From the NCBI GenBank assembly GCA_910584095.1, contig CAJTYU010000017.1, forward strand, positions 5,749-69,748: a stretch of DNA of 64,000 nucleotides, in the 5' to 3' direction. How positions within the stretch are numbered: position 1 is the stretch's first letter; each line of letters starts with the position of its first letter. Positions 1 through 9,135 of this stretch are shown here, piece by piece. The stretch is from an uncultured Dorea sp. GTDB lineage: Bacteria > Bacillota > Clostridia > Lachnospirales > Lachnospiraceae. A model generated the notes under the pieces. It had not been told where the DNA came from. It saw only the letters and a program-made list of their open reading frames with translations, and did not search any database. Position numbers and translations under genes: made by a program.

Positions 1-1
1 A

Positions 2-826
2 TATAAGCCAAAGGTATTCATATTTGAAAATGTTCCAGGCATGTTGAGTGCCATGCCGGATGGAACACCTATTACTCAATTAATTCGTAATGGATTTGAA
101 GGTGTTGGATATGAAATAATTGATGACATAAAAAAATATGCTAAAATAAATGCGAGTGATTATGGGGTTCCGCAGCACCGGGAAAGATTAATCATCTTGG
201 GAGTTAGAAAGGATGCTTGCGATCACCCACAGGCTCTTTTAAAGGATTTTTATACGGCAATTTTGCCGAATTATCAGGTGACTCATAAGATTTCGGTTGA
301 AGAGGCCATAGGTGACTTGCCTCCTATCTATCCAATAATAAATGAAAGCACATCATCACGCAGAATAGGTTATACCAAACCGGAGTGCCATACTTCGTGG
401 CATCGTGCCAGACATCATAGTTTGCGGGATGTTGAAATCTACGGAATGCTTGCAGACGATATTCTTTCTGGAAGAAATAAATACGTAGATAGCCAGAGTC
501 TGAGTGCTTTATATGAAGAACGTGTTGGAGCAAAATCTCCAATACACAGATACCATGTCCTGCGGAAAGATGAACCGAGTACTACAATCATTTCGCATCT
601 TGACAGGGACGGTAATCGGTTTATACATTACGATCCAAAGCAATGCCGAGATATTACACCACGTGAGGCAGCGAGAATTCAGTCCTTTGATGATGACTTT
701 GAGTTTATCGGAAACCAGACAGATACATATATTATGATTGGGAATGCTGTGCCTCCAAAACTTGCTAAGTGTGTAGCTCTGGCAGTTGCGGAGGTGCTTG
801 ATAGACTAATGGGGAAGCAGCTATGA
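2..826 (+). CDS. DNA cytosine-5 methyltransferase, 5'-truncated by the window edge
   Basis: C-terminal part of a C5-cytosine methyltransferase, which transfers methyl from S-adenosylmethionine to C5 of cytosine in a specific DNA site. The open frame runs in from the edge (reading from base 2), and the first visible motif is ENVPGML, the conserved ENV motif VI. QHRERLIILGVR is motif VIII, PREAARIQSF motif IX, and GNAVPPKLA motif X. The SAM-binding motif I and the catalytic Pro-Cys motif IV must lie upstream. The stretch between motifs VIII and IX would be the target-recognition region, so site specificity cannot be read. The stop overlaps the next gene's start as ATGA, so methyltransferase and the McrB-like gene are translationally coupled. 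The gene order methyltransferase-McrB-McrC resembles LlaJI/BsuMI-type restriction systems (established knowledge). Confidence 0.95.
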   Translation, partial: YKPKVFIFENVPGMLSAMPDGTPITQLIRNGFEGVGYEIIDDIKKYAKINASDYGVPQHRERLIILGVRKDACDHPQALLKDFYTAILPNYQVTHKISVEEAIGDLPPIYPIINESTSSRRIGYTKPECHTSWHRARHHSLRDVEIYGMLADDILSGRNKYVDSQSLSALYEERVGAKSPIHRYHVLRKDEPSTTIISHLDRDGNRFIHYDPKQCRDITPREAARIQSFDDDFEFIGNQTDTYIMIGNAVPPKLAKCVALAVAEVLDRLMGKQL

Positions 827-3585
827 CAAACGCAACAATTGCCTTAATTGATGAATTAAGCGAAATCATTGATAAAAACAAATATTTGATTTTGTCTGGT
901 GGATCAGGTGTTGGAAAGACATATCTTGCATCTGCTATTGTAGAAAATTGCCTTAAACGATCCTTTAATTCGCAAGGCGAATTATCTAATGGAAAAGATA
1001 GATTTGATCTTGATTTAGAGTTTGTCCCAGTTCACTCTTCATTTTCTTACGAGGATTTTGTTTCGGGTATTTCTATACAGACAGAAGACGGTAATGTCAT
1101 TTTTAGATATGAGGACAAGTTATTCTTGTCATTGTTAAAGAGAGCAAATGTAAGCTGGAAAAACAAAGATGACAAAAAGTACTTTTTGATACTTGACGAT
1201 ATTGGGCGTGGTGCAATTTCTGGAATATTGGGTGATATGCTTCCGCTGATTGAACCGCATGGGGAAAACACATATAGGATAACCACGAGGGATAAATCAA
1301 GTGTTTGGATTTCTCCTAATGTATATATTATCGCAACGCGAAGTACAACAGTAGATTCCTTGGAGCAGTTTAATTATGGTTTCTTCCGTCACTTTTACGA
1401 AAGGAATGTCGAGAATGACTATAGGTATATGAGCGATAGTGCCAATGCATCATATTCAGATTATGATATATCGGCCAATGCAATGTATTATCGTGCAAGA
1501 CGAATTGTGACAGACAACTTAAAGCATCGTTATCAACTATCGGCATCTGAGCAGGATAAATATGTTATAGGGCATGGAATATATAAAGACACAGGAACAA
1601 CCATGCTTGCACGTTACCAGATTATTCCAATACTGAAACAGTATGTTAAGGATGGAATTCTTGAGAAAACTGCGAAAACGAATATAGCTGCTTTTCAGAA
1701 ATTGGTTGAAGGAAAGTATAGCAAAGACATTAGTTTTGCAGATAATAACAGAATTTCAGTAAAGAAAAAAGATGTAACAGCAGGTGATTTCCGCAGTCAG
1801 GGTTTGACACACCAACCAATGGTGAATCTTGTAACCCGAATAAAGGAACAAGGACTTTTAGATGATGCGGACATTATTCAGGGAATTATGTTTAATCCAC
1901 AAGTTCTTGTCAGAAAAAAAGCGAAACTGGATAAAGTTGAGCGTACTTTTTCAAGTCCCGGGTACCTTTATGTTGAACGCAAAAATAGAGACATTTATAC
2001 ATATGGAACAACTGTTGGCGGTAATGGAAAAGTCAAGCGTCCAAGATTTTTCTATTCGGGTAATAAAGATGATATTGTTGTGGTTGATGGGGTTGATTAT
2101 GCTATAGCATCTGAAATGCAGCCGAAAGAATATACCCGGTGGTATGAGGATTTAGATAGTGGCACCGAGGAGAATGAACGTTATTCTTCCTCACCAAATA
2201 CAATGATGTTTCGGATTTTAAGGAGTTATTATAGGGCATTAGAACAACACTACTCGTCCTATCTTGCAGAATATCCCGGAGATGAGAATATCTACAGACT
2301 TAAAATTTATGCAGCACAAGAATACAAACTTTTGATTAGCGAGTCGAGAAAGCTTCATCCTGAGGTTTCTGATGAGGCAGATGTTAATCTAAGGGCAAAT
2401 GTTGAGTTTAGAAATGTCATATCCAAGTTGACATTATTTTGGAAAAACATTGGAGAAACCATTATCGTTGGCGGTCAGACAATCACGGTGGAAGGAGTAT
2501 ACAAAGTGGACAATAGTAAAAAATATGAGGAATACTTAAGGGCAATGGAAACATTAGGTATTCATCAAATGATCATGCAAGGCCCTCCGGGAACTTCTAA
2601 AACTTATTCGGCGAGGGAGTTTCTTAAGTATATAGGGAAAGGAGCATCTGAATCCGAGTTCATTTCTGATGAAACACTTGATTCTCTTCAAATCAAAAGC
2701 TATTGTAAAGAAAAACCTCTTTCTGATTGGGCAGAAGATAATCCGGATGAGTCCCCTATTATGGCTTGGGATATTGTTCAGTTCCATCCTTCCTATGGAT
2801 ATGAGGATTTTGTTCGTGGAATAGAGGTAAGTACTATAAGATCGCAGGATGGAGAAAAGTCTGCGGTTTCTTATGAAACGGTTAACAAAATTTTAGGCGA
2901 GATGGCCGAAGCGGCATCACGTCTGGAATTTAAAGATACAAAATTTTTCCTTGTAATTGATGAAATCAATAGAGCTAACCTTGCAACAGTATTTGGTGAA
3001 TTGATCTACGGTCTTGAATATAGAGGAAAGAGCGTGGCAACTCCATATACCGTGGAAAATTCTAATAAAGTAGTTTTACCGGAGAATCTGTATATCTTGG
3101 GTACTATGAACACAGCGGATAAATCAATTGGCGGAATTGATTACGCTATCCGCAGACGTTTCTTGTTCTTTTCTTTACTTCCTGAGAGAAGAACCATTTT
3201 GGAGCACAAAATTGGTACACTTGGTAATGCTGATACTGAGATAAAACAGCAAGAAATAAATGAAAAGGCAGCTATTCTATTTGACCGAGTTGCTGAACTA
3301 TTTAATGCTGATAATTTGAATAGTGAGTACTATAAAGACGATGTTCAAATCGGTCATACCTATTTCCTTGTTTCTTCGGAAGAACAGTTATACCTACGAT
3401 TCAGATATCAGATGCTTCCTATTTTGAGAGAATACTATAAAGATGGAATGTTTCAATTTGATCACCCAGAAGTTGACGGCGATGGCTGGTCAGGTTTGAT
3501 TGGATGCATTACGGGGGATATTGATATTAACGCAGATGCGGATAAAGTGAAGGACATTTTTGATAAACTTGTTAAACACGAATAG
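823..3585 (+). CDS. McrB-like AAA+ GTPase with two AAA+ modules
   Basis: Motor and recognition subunit of an McrBC-type restriction enzyme; family members hydrolyse GTP, form hexamers and drive the McrC nuclease. Two separate P-loop modules are visible. The N-terminal one has Walker A GGSGVGKT (residues 26-33) and a Walker-B-like LILDDIGRG (about 122-130). The C-terminal one has GPPGTSKT (587-594), FFLVIDEINRA with D713/E714, and the McrB signature TMNTADKSIGGIDYAIRRRF. About 250 residues with no motif I recognise separate them and may hold the DNA-binding part. At 920 residues it is about twice the length of E. coli McrB (about 460), which has a single AAA+ module. The first module has DDIGRG in place of the usual DEINRA, so it may be a diverged or non-hydrolysing copy (inference). 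Followed directly by mcrC. Confidence 0.9.
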   Translation: MTNATIALIDELSEIIDKNKYLILSGGSGVGKTYLASAIVENCLKRSFNSQGELSNGKDRFDLDLEFVPVHSSFSYEDFVSGISIQTEDGNVIFRYEDKLFLSLLKRANVSWKNKDDKKYFLILDDIGRGAISGILGDMLPLIEPHGENTYRITTRDKSSVWISPNVYIIATRSTTVDSLEQFNYGFFRHFYERNVENDYRYMSDSANASYSDYDISANAMYYRARRIVTDNLKHRYQLSASEQDKYVIGHGIYKDTGTTMLARYQIIPILKQYVKDGILEKTAKTNIAAFQKLVEGKYSKDISFADNNRISVKKKDVTAGDFRSQGLTHQPMVNLVTRIKEQGLLDDADIIQGIMFNPQVLVRKKAKLDKVERTFSSPGYLYVERKNRDIYTYGTTVGGNGKVKRPRFFYSGNKDDIVVVDGVDYAIASEMQPKEYTRWYEDLDSGTEENERYSSSPNTMMFRILRSYYRALEQHYSSYLAEYPGDENIYRLKIYAAQEYKLLISESRKLHPEVSDEADVNLRANVEFRNVISKLTLFWKNIGETIIVGGQTITVEGVYKVDNSKKYEEYLRAMETLGIHQMIMQGPPGTSKTYSAREFLKYIGKGASESEFISDETLDSLQIKSYCKEKPLSDWAEDNPDESPIMAWDIVQFHPSYGYEDFVRGIEVSTIRSQDGEKSAVSYETVNKILGEMAEAASRLEFKDTKFFLVIDEINRANLATVFGELIYGLEYRGKSVATPYTVENSNKVVLPENLYILGTMNTADKSIGGIDYAIRRRFLFFSLLPERRTILEHKIGTLGNADTEIKQQEINEKAAILFDRVAELFNADNLNSEYYKDDVQIGHTYFLVSSEEQLYLRFRYQMLPILREYYKDGMFQFDHPEVDGDGWSGLIGCITGDIDINADADKVKDIFDKLVKHE

Positions 3586-3597
3586 GTGAGGTCTGCT

Positions 3598-5094
3598 ATG
3601 ATAGAATCAAATTATTGGAAAGAAGGTTCAAAACATCAATGGGTGTATTATGCAAAAGATAATAGCTCATTAGAAGGACTTTCTGATAAAATTAATCCGG
3701 ACGAACTGTTATGTTCATCTGAGAACGAGCTAATAAATCTTGGCATTAGAAGAATAAACGGTCGACTATACTCTGGAAACTATGTGGGTGTTTGCCGACT
3801 AAAAGGGTTATCTGGAAAAGGTTTGATTACAAATGACGGGAGGGAAGTGATTCTTAAAGTCGAACCACGTTTCCCGATATCTGTTGTAGAGATGCTGAAT
3901 GCACTCCGTGATGATGATGAATTTGAACATTATTTAGCACCGCAAACGAATAGATTAAATGATGCAAGTCGGGAAATTGAAGACCTTAGAGATAATGAAC
4001 TGTTTCATTTCTTTGACGAGGAAGATTCCATATTCCTGCAAGATGATATAGCTAAAGAGAGTAGTATCATCACTGCCAGTGTTTATATTACGATGCTTAA
4101 AGCACTCTGTAGTCGGCCTCTTATGGGAAGGATGGTACGGAATGAAGAAAACCTCGTAGGAAAAGCAAAGGGGAAAATTGTATTCAGCAAAAACATTAGA
4201 GTTAATACTCTTAAAGGACGTGATGATCGAATTTATTGCAGATATCTGCAATACTCAGAAGATATTCTAGAAAACAGGGTTTTGAGAGCCGCTTTGCACA
4301 AGGCTGAATTGTTTTTGAATCAGTATTTTGGTTCCGCAACCGGAGATAAAAATTCTTTCAGAGAAATGATTTCTTATAGCAGGAAAGCACTATCTCATGT
4401 TTCTTATGCAAAAATATCCAGACTGGATTTGAACAAGATAAAAACGACAGGTGTATATGTTTACTATAAGCCAGTAATTAACGCAGCTAAAATGGTTCTC
4501 AACGAGATTACGATTGAGGCGAATGGCGGCTCAGCTGTAACAAGCTATGTAATTCCATATGCTATATCTATGAATAAACTGTTCGAGATGTATGTAAGAG
4601 CATATTTTAAACGAGCAGGTGTACTTTCATACAACTCCAAGGAGACCGGAATAAGAATATCACAATATGATAATAAGACAGCGGTGCTTAAAGAAAAGAA
4701 CAAGACCTATGCGAATTATATTGGAGGTAACATTAAACCGGATATTGTTATATACGATATTGAGAAGAATAATTATGTTGTATTTGATGTAAAATATAAA
4801 GATTCTACGAGTTTACGATATGCCAGACCTGATAGAATGCAGATCTTGGCATATGGTTTAATGTTAGGCTGCAATAATGTAGGGAATATATTCCCTACGC
4901 AAGATGGGACGAACAACGTTTATTATAAACGGAATGAAATCAACAGTAACGAGTCCCGTACGCGCTATTATAACCAATTAGAAGTAGCAATTGATCCTAA
5001 TTGGAAATTTGAGATAATACGTAAAGGTGATGAAAGGAAAACAGGAGTAATGGAGTATCTTAAAAGATTGCTTGCTATGCAGCAGGAAAAGTAG
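3598..5094 (+). CDS. mcrC: McrC-like restriction endonuclease subunit
   Basis: Nuclease subunit partnering the McrB-like GTPase. The C-terminal half carries a PD-(D/E)XK core: KPDIVIYD with D382, then VFDVKYK with D397 and K399. The upstream region fits the McrC N-terminal domain, which stimulates McrB GTPase. An in-frame GTG lies 12 bases upstream, but it overlaps the AGGTGAG ribosome site, so the ATG eight bases after that site is preferred (498 residues). Base composition is AT-rich, like the two preceding genes and unlike the GC-richer genes after 6.85 kb, which suggests the three genes were acquired together (inference). Confidence 0.9.
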   Translation: MIESNYWKEGSKHQWVYYAKDNSSLEGLSDKINPDELLCSSENELINLGIRRINGRLYSGNYVGVCRLKGLSGKGLITNDGREVILKVEPRFPISVVEMLNALRDDDEFEHYLAPQTNRLNDASREIEDLRDNELFHFFDEEDSIFLQDDIAKESSIITASVYITMLKALCSRPLMGRMVRNEENLVGKAKGKIVFSKNIRVNTLKGRDDRIYCRYLQYSEDILENRVLRAALHKAELFLNQYFGSATGDKNSFREMISYSRKALSHVSYAKISRLDLNKIKTTGVYVYYKPVINAAKMVLNEITIEANGGSAVTSYVIPYAISMNKLFEMYVRAYFKRAGVLSYNSKETGIRISQYDNKTAVLKEKNKTYANYIGGNIKPDIVIYDIEKNNYVVFDVKYKDSTSLRYARPDRMQILAYGLMLGCNNVGNIFPTQDGTNNVYYKRNEINSNESRTRYYNQLEVAIDPNWKFEIIRKGDERKTGVMEYLKRLLAMQQEK

Positions 5095-5185
5095 AAACGC
5101 TGTATTTTGAAATGGAGAAAGGGTAATTTGGAGATATTGAAAATATCAAATCGCTCATGCCTTTTTTGCAGGAGGATTTAGGATA

Positions 5186-5470
5186 ATGCAGAATGAGAAG
5201 AATAAAACCAGTGATTTGAAGAAGATACCGGGTGTGGGAGAAAATATGGAGCGGCATCTGAAAAATATTGGAATCCACTGCATTTCAGACTTAAGGGGAA
5301 AAGACCCGGAAGAATTGTATTGTTTGGATTGTATAAAAAAGGGATTCCAGGATGACAGGTGTGTGCTGTATGTATTTCGCTGCGCAGTATATTTTGCAGA
5401 ACATGAGCAGCATGAACCGGAGAAATTGAAATGGTGGTATTGGAAGGATAAGGATTATCCGGAAAGCTGA
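5186..5470 (+). CDS. Helix-hairpin-helix protein, Cdd1/'pathogenicity locus' family
   Basis: Small 94-residue protein. The N-terminal half reads KKIPGVGENMERHLKNIGI, a helix-hairpin-helix motif with the IPGVG turn, followed by ISDLRGKDPEELY. This matches the Cdd1/PF11731 family as I recall it, which has no firmly assigned function but probably contacts nucleic acid. The C-terminal part is rich in Cys and Trp (YCLDCIKKGF, WWYW). An AGGAGG site lies about 10 bases before the ATG. It stands between the McrBC operon and a DUF1905 gene without tight coupling. Confidence 0.75.
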   Translation: MQNEKNKTSDLKKIPGVGENMERHLKNIGIHCISDLRGKDPEELYCLDCIKKGFQDDRCVLYVFRCAVYFAEHEQHEPEKLKWWYWKDKDYPES

Positions 5471-5624
5471 AAGTTATGATAGTATAAATATATGTTAAGT
5501 AAGGAATTACTAAGTAGGAAAAGTAATGGGATAAAAAGTGCATACTTCATGGCAAAAGTGAGAACCACAGGACGAAAGCAGCAGAGACAGCAGATATTTT
5601 ATAATCAGAAAGGACTTATGTTAG

Positions 5625-5924
5625 GTGATAAGAACAGTGAATCACAAGGTATATGAATATGAATCCCTGCTTTACGCGGCAGGCGAAACAGGCGGCGCTT
5701 ATATTATTTTTCCCTATGATATCAGGAAAGAATTCGGACGGGGGCGGGTTAAAGTACACGCCACATTTGACGGAGAAGAATATGACGGCAGTATTGTGAA
5801 TATGGGTGTAAAAAATGCGGACGGGAGTATCTGTTATATAATAGGCGTACGAAAAGAGATACGTTCCCGGATCGGGAAGCAGCCGGGCGACAGCGTAAGG
5901 GTAACAGTGAGAGAACGGGAATAA
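5625..5924 (+). CDS. DUF1905 domain protein
   Basis: 99 residues matching the small beta-barrel DUF1905 family: EFGRGRVKVHATFDGEEYDGSIVNMG followed by a GVRKEIR...GKQPGDSVRVTV tail. The family is small and widespread and has no established biochemical role. The start is GTG, since no ATG gives a sensible N-terminus; the nearest ribosome-site-like run (AAAGGA) is about 11 bases upstream. The ending GDSVRVTVRERE is typical of the family's final strand. Confidence 0.7.
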   Translation: MIRTVNHKVYEYESLLYAAGETGGAYIIFPYDIRKEFGRGRVKVHATFDGEEYDGSIVNMGVKNADGSICYIIGVRKEIRSRIGKQPGDSVRVTVRERE

Positions 5925-6042
5925 AAAGAGCGGGAAGATAGTATAAAAAAGTTGACAGACGGCTGAGGATTGGAGAATTGACGGGCAGTTTGCTGGAATA
6001 AGCTCTTTATAACAAAAGAATAATTTATGCGGGAGGGGTACT

Positions 6043-6822
6043 ATGGCAGAAAGAAAAATAAAGGTGTCGGGTGATTTGACATCTGATGATAAGTTTAAAC
6101 AAGAAATGGAGAAAATCAGGGATAAGGGTTATATTAAATCACACCGTTTTGGTAATACTGGGATTGGGAAAACCCTTGAAGATGAATTAGGCGTTGAGGA
6201 AAATTCAATTCAAGCTTCAGATATTGGAGATGTCGAATTAAAAGCAAATAGAATAGGCTCCAATAGTAAAATTACCTTATTTACAAAATCTCCGAATAAA
6301 AGAGGCGTTAATAATAAGGTACTAAGGAAAAAGTATGGATATAAAACCGATGAATCAAGAGAGCTTAATGCGGATATTCAAGTTTTACATACGTCGGTAA
6401 ACGGCGGCGGTTTTAATACTTTAAATGGGAAGCCATTTATGAAGCTTACTTCAAAAGAAGATCGAATATATCTGGAGCACGCAAAAGACGGAATCCTTGA
6501 AGAAGTATGTTGGGATAAAGAACAATTGAAAAAAGCCTTCCAAAAAAAATATCCCGCAAATAAGATGTATCATGTTCAAGCGGAGAGTAAGATGGAAGAC
6601 GGTAAAGAGTTTTTTCGCTATACAGAAGCTTACAGCTTAGAAAATTTTAGCGCTGATAAAATGATAGACGAATTAATTTCTGGAGAATTAGAGATGGACA
6701 TAAGATTGGGCGTATATGCCTCAGGGAAGAAGAAAGGAAAAGCTCATGATAACGGCACCGCCATTAGAGTATCTCCCAATAAACTTGACGATTGCTTTGA
6801 TATAAAAAAGCAGCTTTTGTGA
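6043..6822 (+). CDS. MvaI/BcnI-type restriction endonuclease
   Basis: 259-residue type II restriction enzyme of the MvaI/BcnI family, whose known members cleave CCWGG or CCSGG as monomers. The active site is visible as D60-x4-E65-L-K67 (DIGDVELKA), the spacing I recall for MvaI (D-x4-E-x-K). It is preceded by the family sequence HRFGNTGIGKTLE. The C-terminal sequence HVQAESKMEDGKEFFRYTEAY also fits the family. GGGAGGG precedes the ATG by about 7 bases. No methyltransferase is adjacent; the nearest is the truncated C5 methyltransferase more than 5 kb upstream. The gene is AT-rich relative to the core genome, which suggests horizontal origin. Cleavage specificity is not readable. Confidence 0.85.
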   Translation: MAERKIKVSGDLTSDDKFKQEMEKIRDKGYIKSHRFGNTGIGKTLEDELGVEENSIQASDIGDVELKANRIGSNSKITLFTKSPNKRGVNNKVLRKKYGYKTDESRELNADIQVLHTSVNGGGFNTLNGKPFMKLTSKEDRIYLEHAKDGILEEVCWDKEQLKKAFQKKYPANKMYHVQAESKMEDGKEFFRYTEAYSLENFSADKMIDELISGELEMDIRLGVYASGKKKGKAHDNGTAIRVSPNKLDDCFDIKKQLL

Positions 6823-6869
6823 AAAAGCAATTACGTATACTAAGGAAAATCAGATAGGAAGTGGCAGCA

Positions 6870-7232
6870 ATGACCCGTCGGCAGGTATTTGAGTATGTGA
6901 AAATAAAATATGGCACGGAGCCGGATTATCCATGGCTTGACGATAACGCTGTTCTGCGTCACGGGGATAACAAGAAGTGGTACGGCCTCGTCATGAAGGT
7001 CGGGCGCGGCAAACTGGGGCTTTCCGGCGACGGCGCGGCGGATGTGATTAATGTGAAATGTGATCCGGCGATGGGGAGCTTTTTACGGCAGAAGAATGGC
7101 TTCCATCCGGCGTATCACATGAACAAGGAAAAATGGCTTACCATCCGGCTTGACGGCAGCGTGCCGGATGAGGAGATTAAGAACTTGATTGATTTGAGCT
7201 ATGAGATGACAGCGGCAAAGAAAAGATCATGA
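6870..7232 (+). CDS. MmcQ/YjbR family protein
   Basis: 120-residue protein of the MmcQ/YjbR family, which has a CyaY-like fold and is often called DNA-binding without firm evidence. Diagnostic stretches are YGTEPDYPW near the start, KKWYGLVMKV, VNVKCDP-like VINVKCDP, GFHPAYHMNKEKWLTI and the closing DLSYEMT. A GTG 9 bases upstream is in frame, but it overlaps the AGGAAG ribosome site, so this ATG is chosen. The base composition returns to the GC-richer core type here. Confidence 0.85.
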   Translation: MTRRQVFEYVKIKYGTEPDYPWLDDNAVLRHGDNKKWYGLVMKVGRGKLGLSGDGAADVINVKCDPAMGSFLRQKNGFHPAYHMNKEKWLTIRLDGSVPDEEIKNLIDLSYEMTAAKKRS

Positions 7233-7284
7233 CGGGAAGCCGCGGCGGCGCGGCCGGTTGGAAATTCTTTTGCCTAAAAAATAC

Positions 7285-7313
7285 TTCCCAAAAAGATATA
7301 AGTATGCTATACT
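7285..7313 (+). promoter_or_regulatory. Promoter of the SCIFF peptide gene
   Basis: TTCCCA and TATACT hexamers separated by 17 bases. A TGC just before the -10 makes an extended -10 element. The leader to the peptide start is about 110 bases. Confidence 0.5.
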
Positions 7314-7427
7314 GTGAACGTCAGCGGGCGTCAAGTGTTTTCCGGGATAGAACCGCTGAGATGAGGATGCTGTATAAGCGGCATTTATGAAACGAAACAG
7401 GATTATTATTTTAGGAGGGTGTTTAGA

Positions 7428-7571
7428 ATGAAGCACGTAAAGACATTAAATACACAGACACTGAACAATACATTGAAGAAGGGCGGATGCGGCGAATGCC
7501 AGACCTCGTGCCAGTCAGCCTGCAAGACTTCCTGCACAGTGGGAAATCAGGTGTGCGAGCAGAAGAAATAA
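7428..7571 (+). CDS. scfA: SCIFF ribosomal peptide precursor (six cysteines in forty-five residues)
   Basis: 47-residue precursor with cysteines at 21, 24, 28, 32, 36 and 43 in the pattern CGECQTSCQSACKTSCTVGNQVC. It is preceded by the family leader MKHVKTLNTQTLNNTLKKGG. SCIFF precursors are almost universal in Clostridia; the partner radical SAM enzyme installs thioether crosslinks between a cysteine and another residue's alpha carbon. The strong TTAGGAGGG ribosome site lies seven bases before the ATG. The maturase gene follows after a short hairpin. The physiological role of the mature peptide is unknown. Confidence 0.97.
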   Translation: MKHVKTLNTQTLNNTLKKGGCGECQTSCQSACKTSCTVGNQVCEQKK

Positions 7572-7595
7572 TACTTGTATGAAAGAATTGCTCTT

Positions 7596-7624
7596 AAGCA
7601 GCGGCTTATGATGGCCGCTGTTTA
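7596..7624 (+). terminator. Attenuating hairpin between SCIFF peptide and maturase
   Basis: A 10-bp stem (arms AAGCAGCGGC and GCCGCTGTTT, one G-U pair) followed by only a weak T-rich stretch. It probably stops part of the transcripts, so that peptide RNA exceeds maturase RNA. Confidence 0.55.
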
Positions 7625-7676
7625 TTTCTGCTTCTGCAGGTTATACGAAATTGTGAGATAGAAAGGGGTACGGACA

Positions 7677-9065
7677 TTGATTCATCAGTACCAGAATAAT
7701 GGGTATCGGATTGTTCTTGATGTTTACAGCGGCGCGGTTCATGTGATGGATGAACTTTGTTATGATGTGACAGAAAAGCTGAACGAACAGAATGAGAACC
7801 ATACGGTAGATACGCTGCGCGCATCGGAAACAATGAAGCAGATTACCGATACGCTTGGCGGTAAATATACGGAGGCGGAGCTTCGTGATGCGCTGGAAGA
7901 TATCATAGAGCTTACAGCGGGCGGGACGCTTTTTGTGCCGGATACATATGAACCTCTGATCGGTGCAGTGAAGCAGAGGAAAACGGTGGTAAAGGCTATG
8001 TGCCTTCACATTGCCCATGACTGTAACCTTGCCTGCAGATACTGTTTTGCAGAAGAGGGCGAATATCACGGGCGGAGGGCGCTTATGAGCTTTGAAGCCG
8101 GGAAGAAAGCGCTGGATTTCCTGATTCATAATTCCGGCGGCAGGCGGAATCTTGAGGTGGATTTTTTCGGGGGCGAACCATTGATGAATTGGCAGGTCGT
8201 GAAGGAACTTGTGGCATACGGAAGAGAACAGGAGAAGCTTCATGATAAACATTTCCGGTTTACAGTTACTACCAACGGCGTGCTGCTGAACGATGAGATA
8301 CAGGAATTTGTGAATAAAGAAATGGACAATGTTGTTCTTTCTCTGGACGGCAGGAAGGAGATTAATGATAAGATGCGGCCCTTCCGCAATGGTAAGGGAA
8401 GCTATGATTTGATTGTGCCGAAGTTTCAGAAGCTTGCGGACAGCAGGAATCAGGAGCGGTATTACATTCGAGGAACATTTACAAGAAATAATCTGGATTT
8501 TTCCAAAGACATTCTGCATTTTGCAGATCTGGGATTCAAGCAGATGTCCATAGAACCGGTAGTGGGGGATGAGACAGACCCTTATGCGATCCGAGAAGAG
8601 GATCTGCCGCAGATTATGGAAGAGTATGATAAGCTTGCAAAGATTATGGTTGAGAGGGAAAAGCAAGGAAAAGGTTTCAACTTTTTCCATTTTATGATAG
8701 ACTTAGAAGGCGGGCCATGCATTTCGAAGCGTCTGTCAGGCTGCGGTTCAGGGACGGAATATCTGTCTGTGACGCCGTGGGGGGATTTATATCCGTGCCA
8801 TCAGTTCGTAGGGCAGGAAGAATTTCTCATGGGAAATGTAGACGAGGGAATTACGAAGCCGGAGATTGCAGATGAATTTCGAGGCTGCAGTGTATATTCC
8901 AAAGAGAAATGTAAGGCGTGTTTCGCTAAATTTTATTGCAGCGGCGGCTGTATGGCGAATGCATATAATTTCCACGGTACGATTCACGACGCGTATGATA
9001 TAGGGTGCGAGATGCAGAGGAAGCGCGTGGAATGTGCGATTATGATAAAAGCGGCGCTGTCATAG
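7677..9065 (+). CDS. scfB: SCIFF maturase, radical SAM/SPASM thioether-forming enzyme
   Basis: 462-residue radical SAM enzyme that modifies the SCIFF peptide encoded just upstream. The SAM-cluster motif is CNLACRYC with C116, C120 and C123. DFFGGEPLMNW follows as the GGEP SAM-binding motif. The C-terminal SPASM region carries CGSGTEYLSVTPWGDLYPC, then CKACFAKFYCSGGC and a last cysteine near the end, enough for two auxiliary [4Fe-4S] clusters. The first ~100 residues form the peptide-recognition (RRE-like) region usual in this family (inference from length). Starts with TTG, nine bases after GAAAGGGG. It lies directly upstream of secDF, an arrangement often seen in Clostridia as I recall. Confidence 0.95.
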   Translation: MIHQYQNNGYRIVLDVYSGAVHVMDELCYDVTEKLNEQNENHTVDTLRASETMKQITDTLGGKYTEAELRDALEDIIELTAGGTLFVPDTYEPLIGAVKQRKTVVKAMCLHIAHDCNLACRYCFAEEGEYHGRRALMSFEAGKKALDFLIHNSGGRRNLEVDFFGGEPLMNWQVVKELVAYGREQEKLHDKHFRFTVTTNGVLLNDEIQEFVNKEMDNVVLSLDGRKEINDKMRPFRNGKGSYDLIVPKFQKLADSRNQERYYIRGTFTRNNLDFSKDILHFADLGFKQMSIEPVVGDETDPYAIREEDLPQIMEEYDKLAKIMVEREKQGKGFNFFHFMIDLEGGPCISKRLSGCGSGTEYLSVTPWGDLYPCHQFVGQEEFLMGNVDEGITKPEIADEFRGCSVYSKEKCKACFAKFYCSGGCMANAYNFHGTIHDAYDIGCEMQRKRVECAIMIKAALS

Positions 9066-9135
9066 CGCGGCCATGGAACATATTTCGCTGTTTAGATTTA
9101 TGAAGAGCAGATAGAAACAGAAAGGGATGTAAGAG

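Noticed and set aside
7641..8690. Long minus-strand open frame opposite the SCIFF maturase
   Set aside because: The plus strand encodes a clear radical SAM enzyme with all motifs; the antisense frame has no ribosome site and no recognisable sequence.
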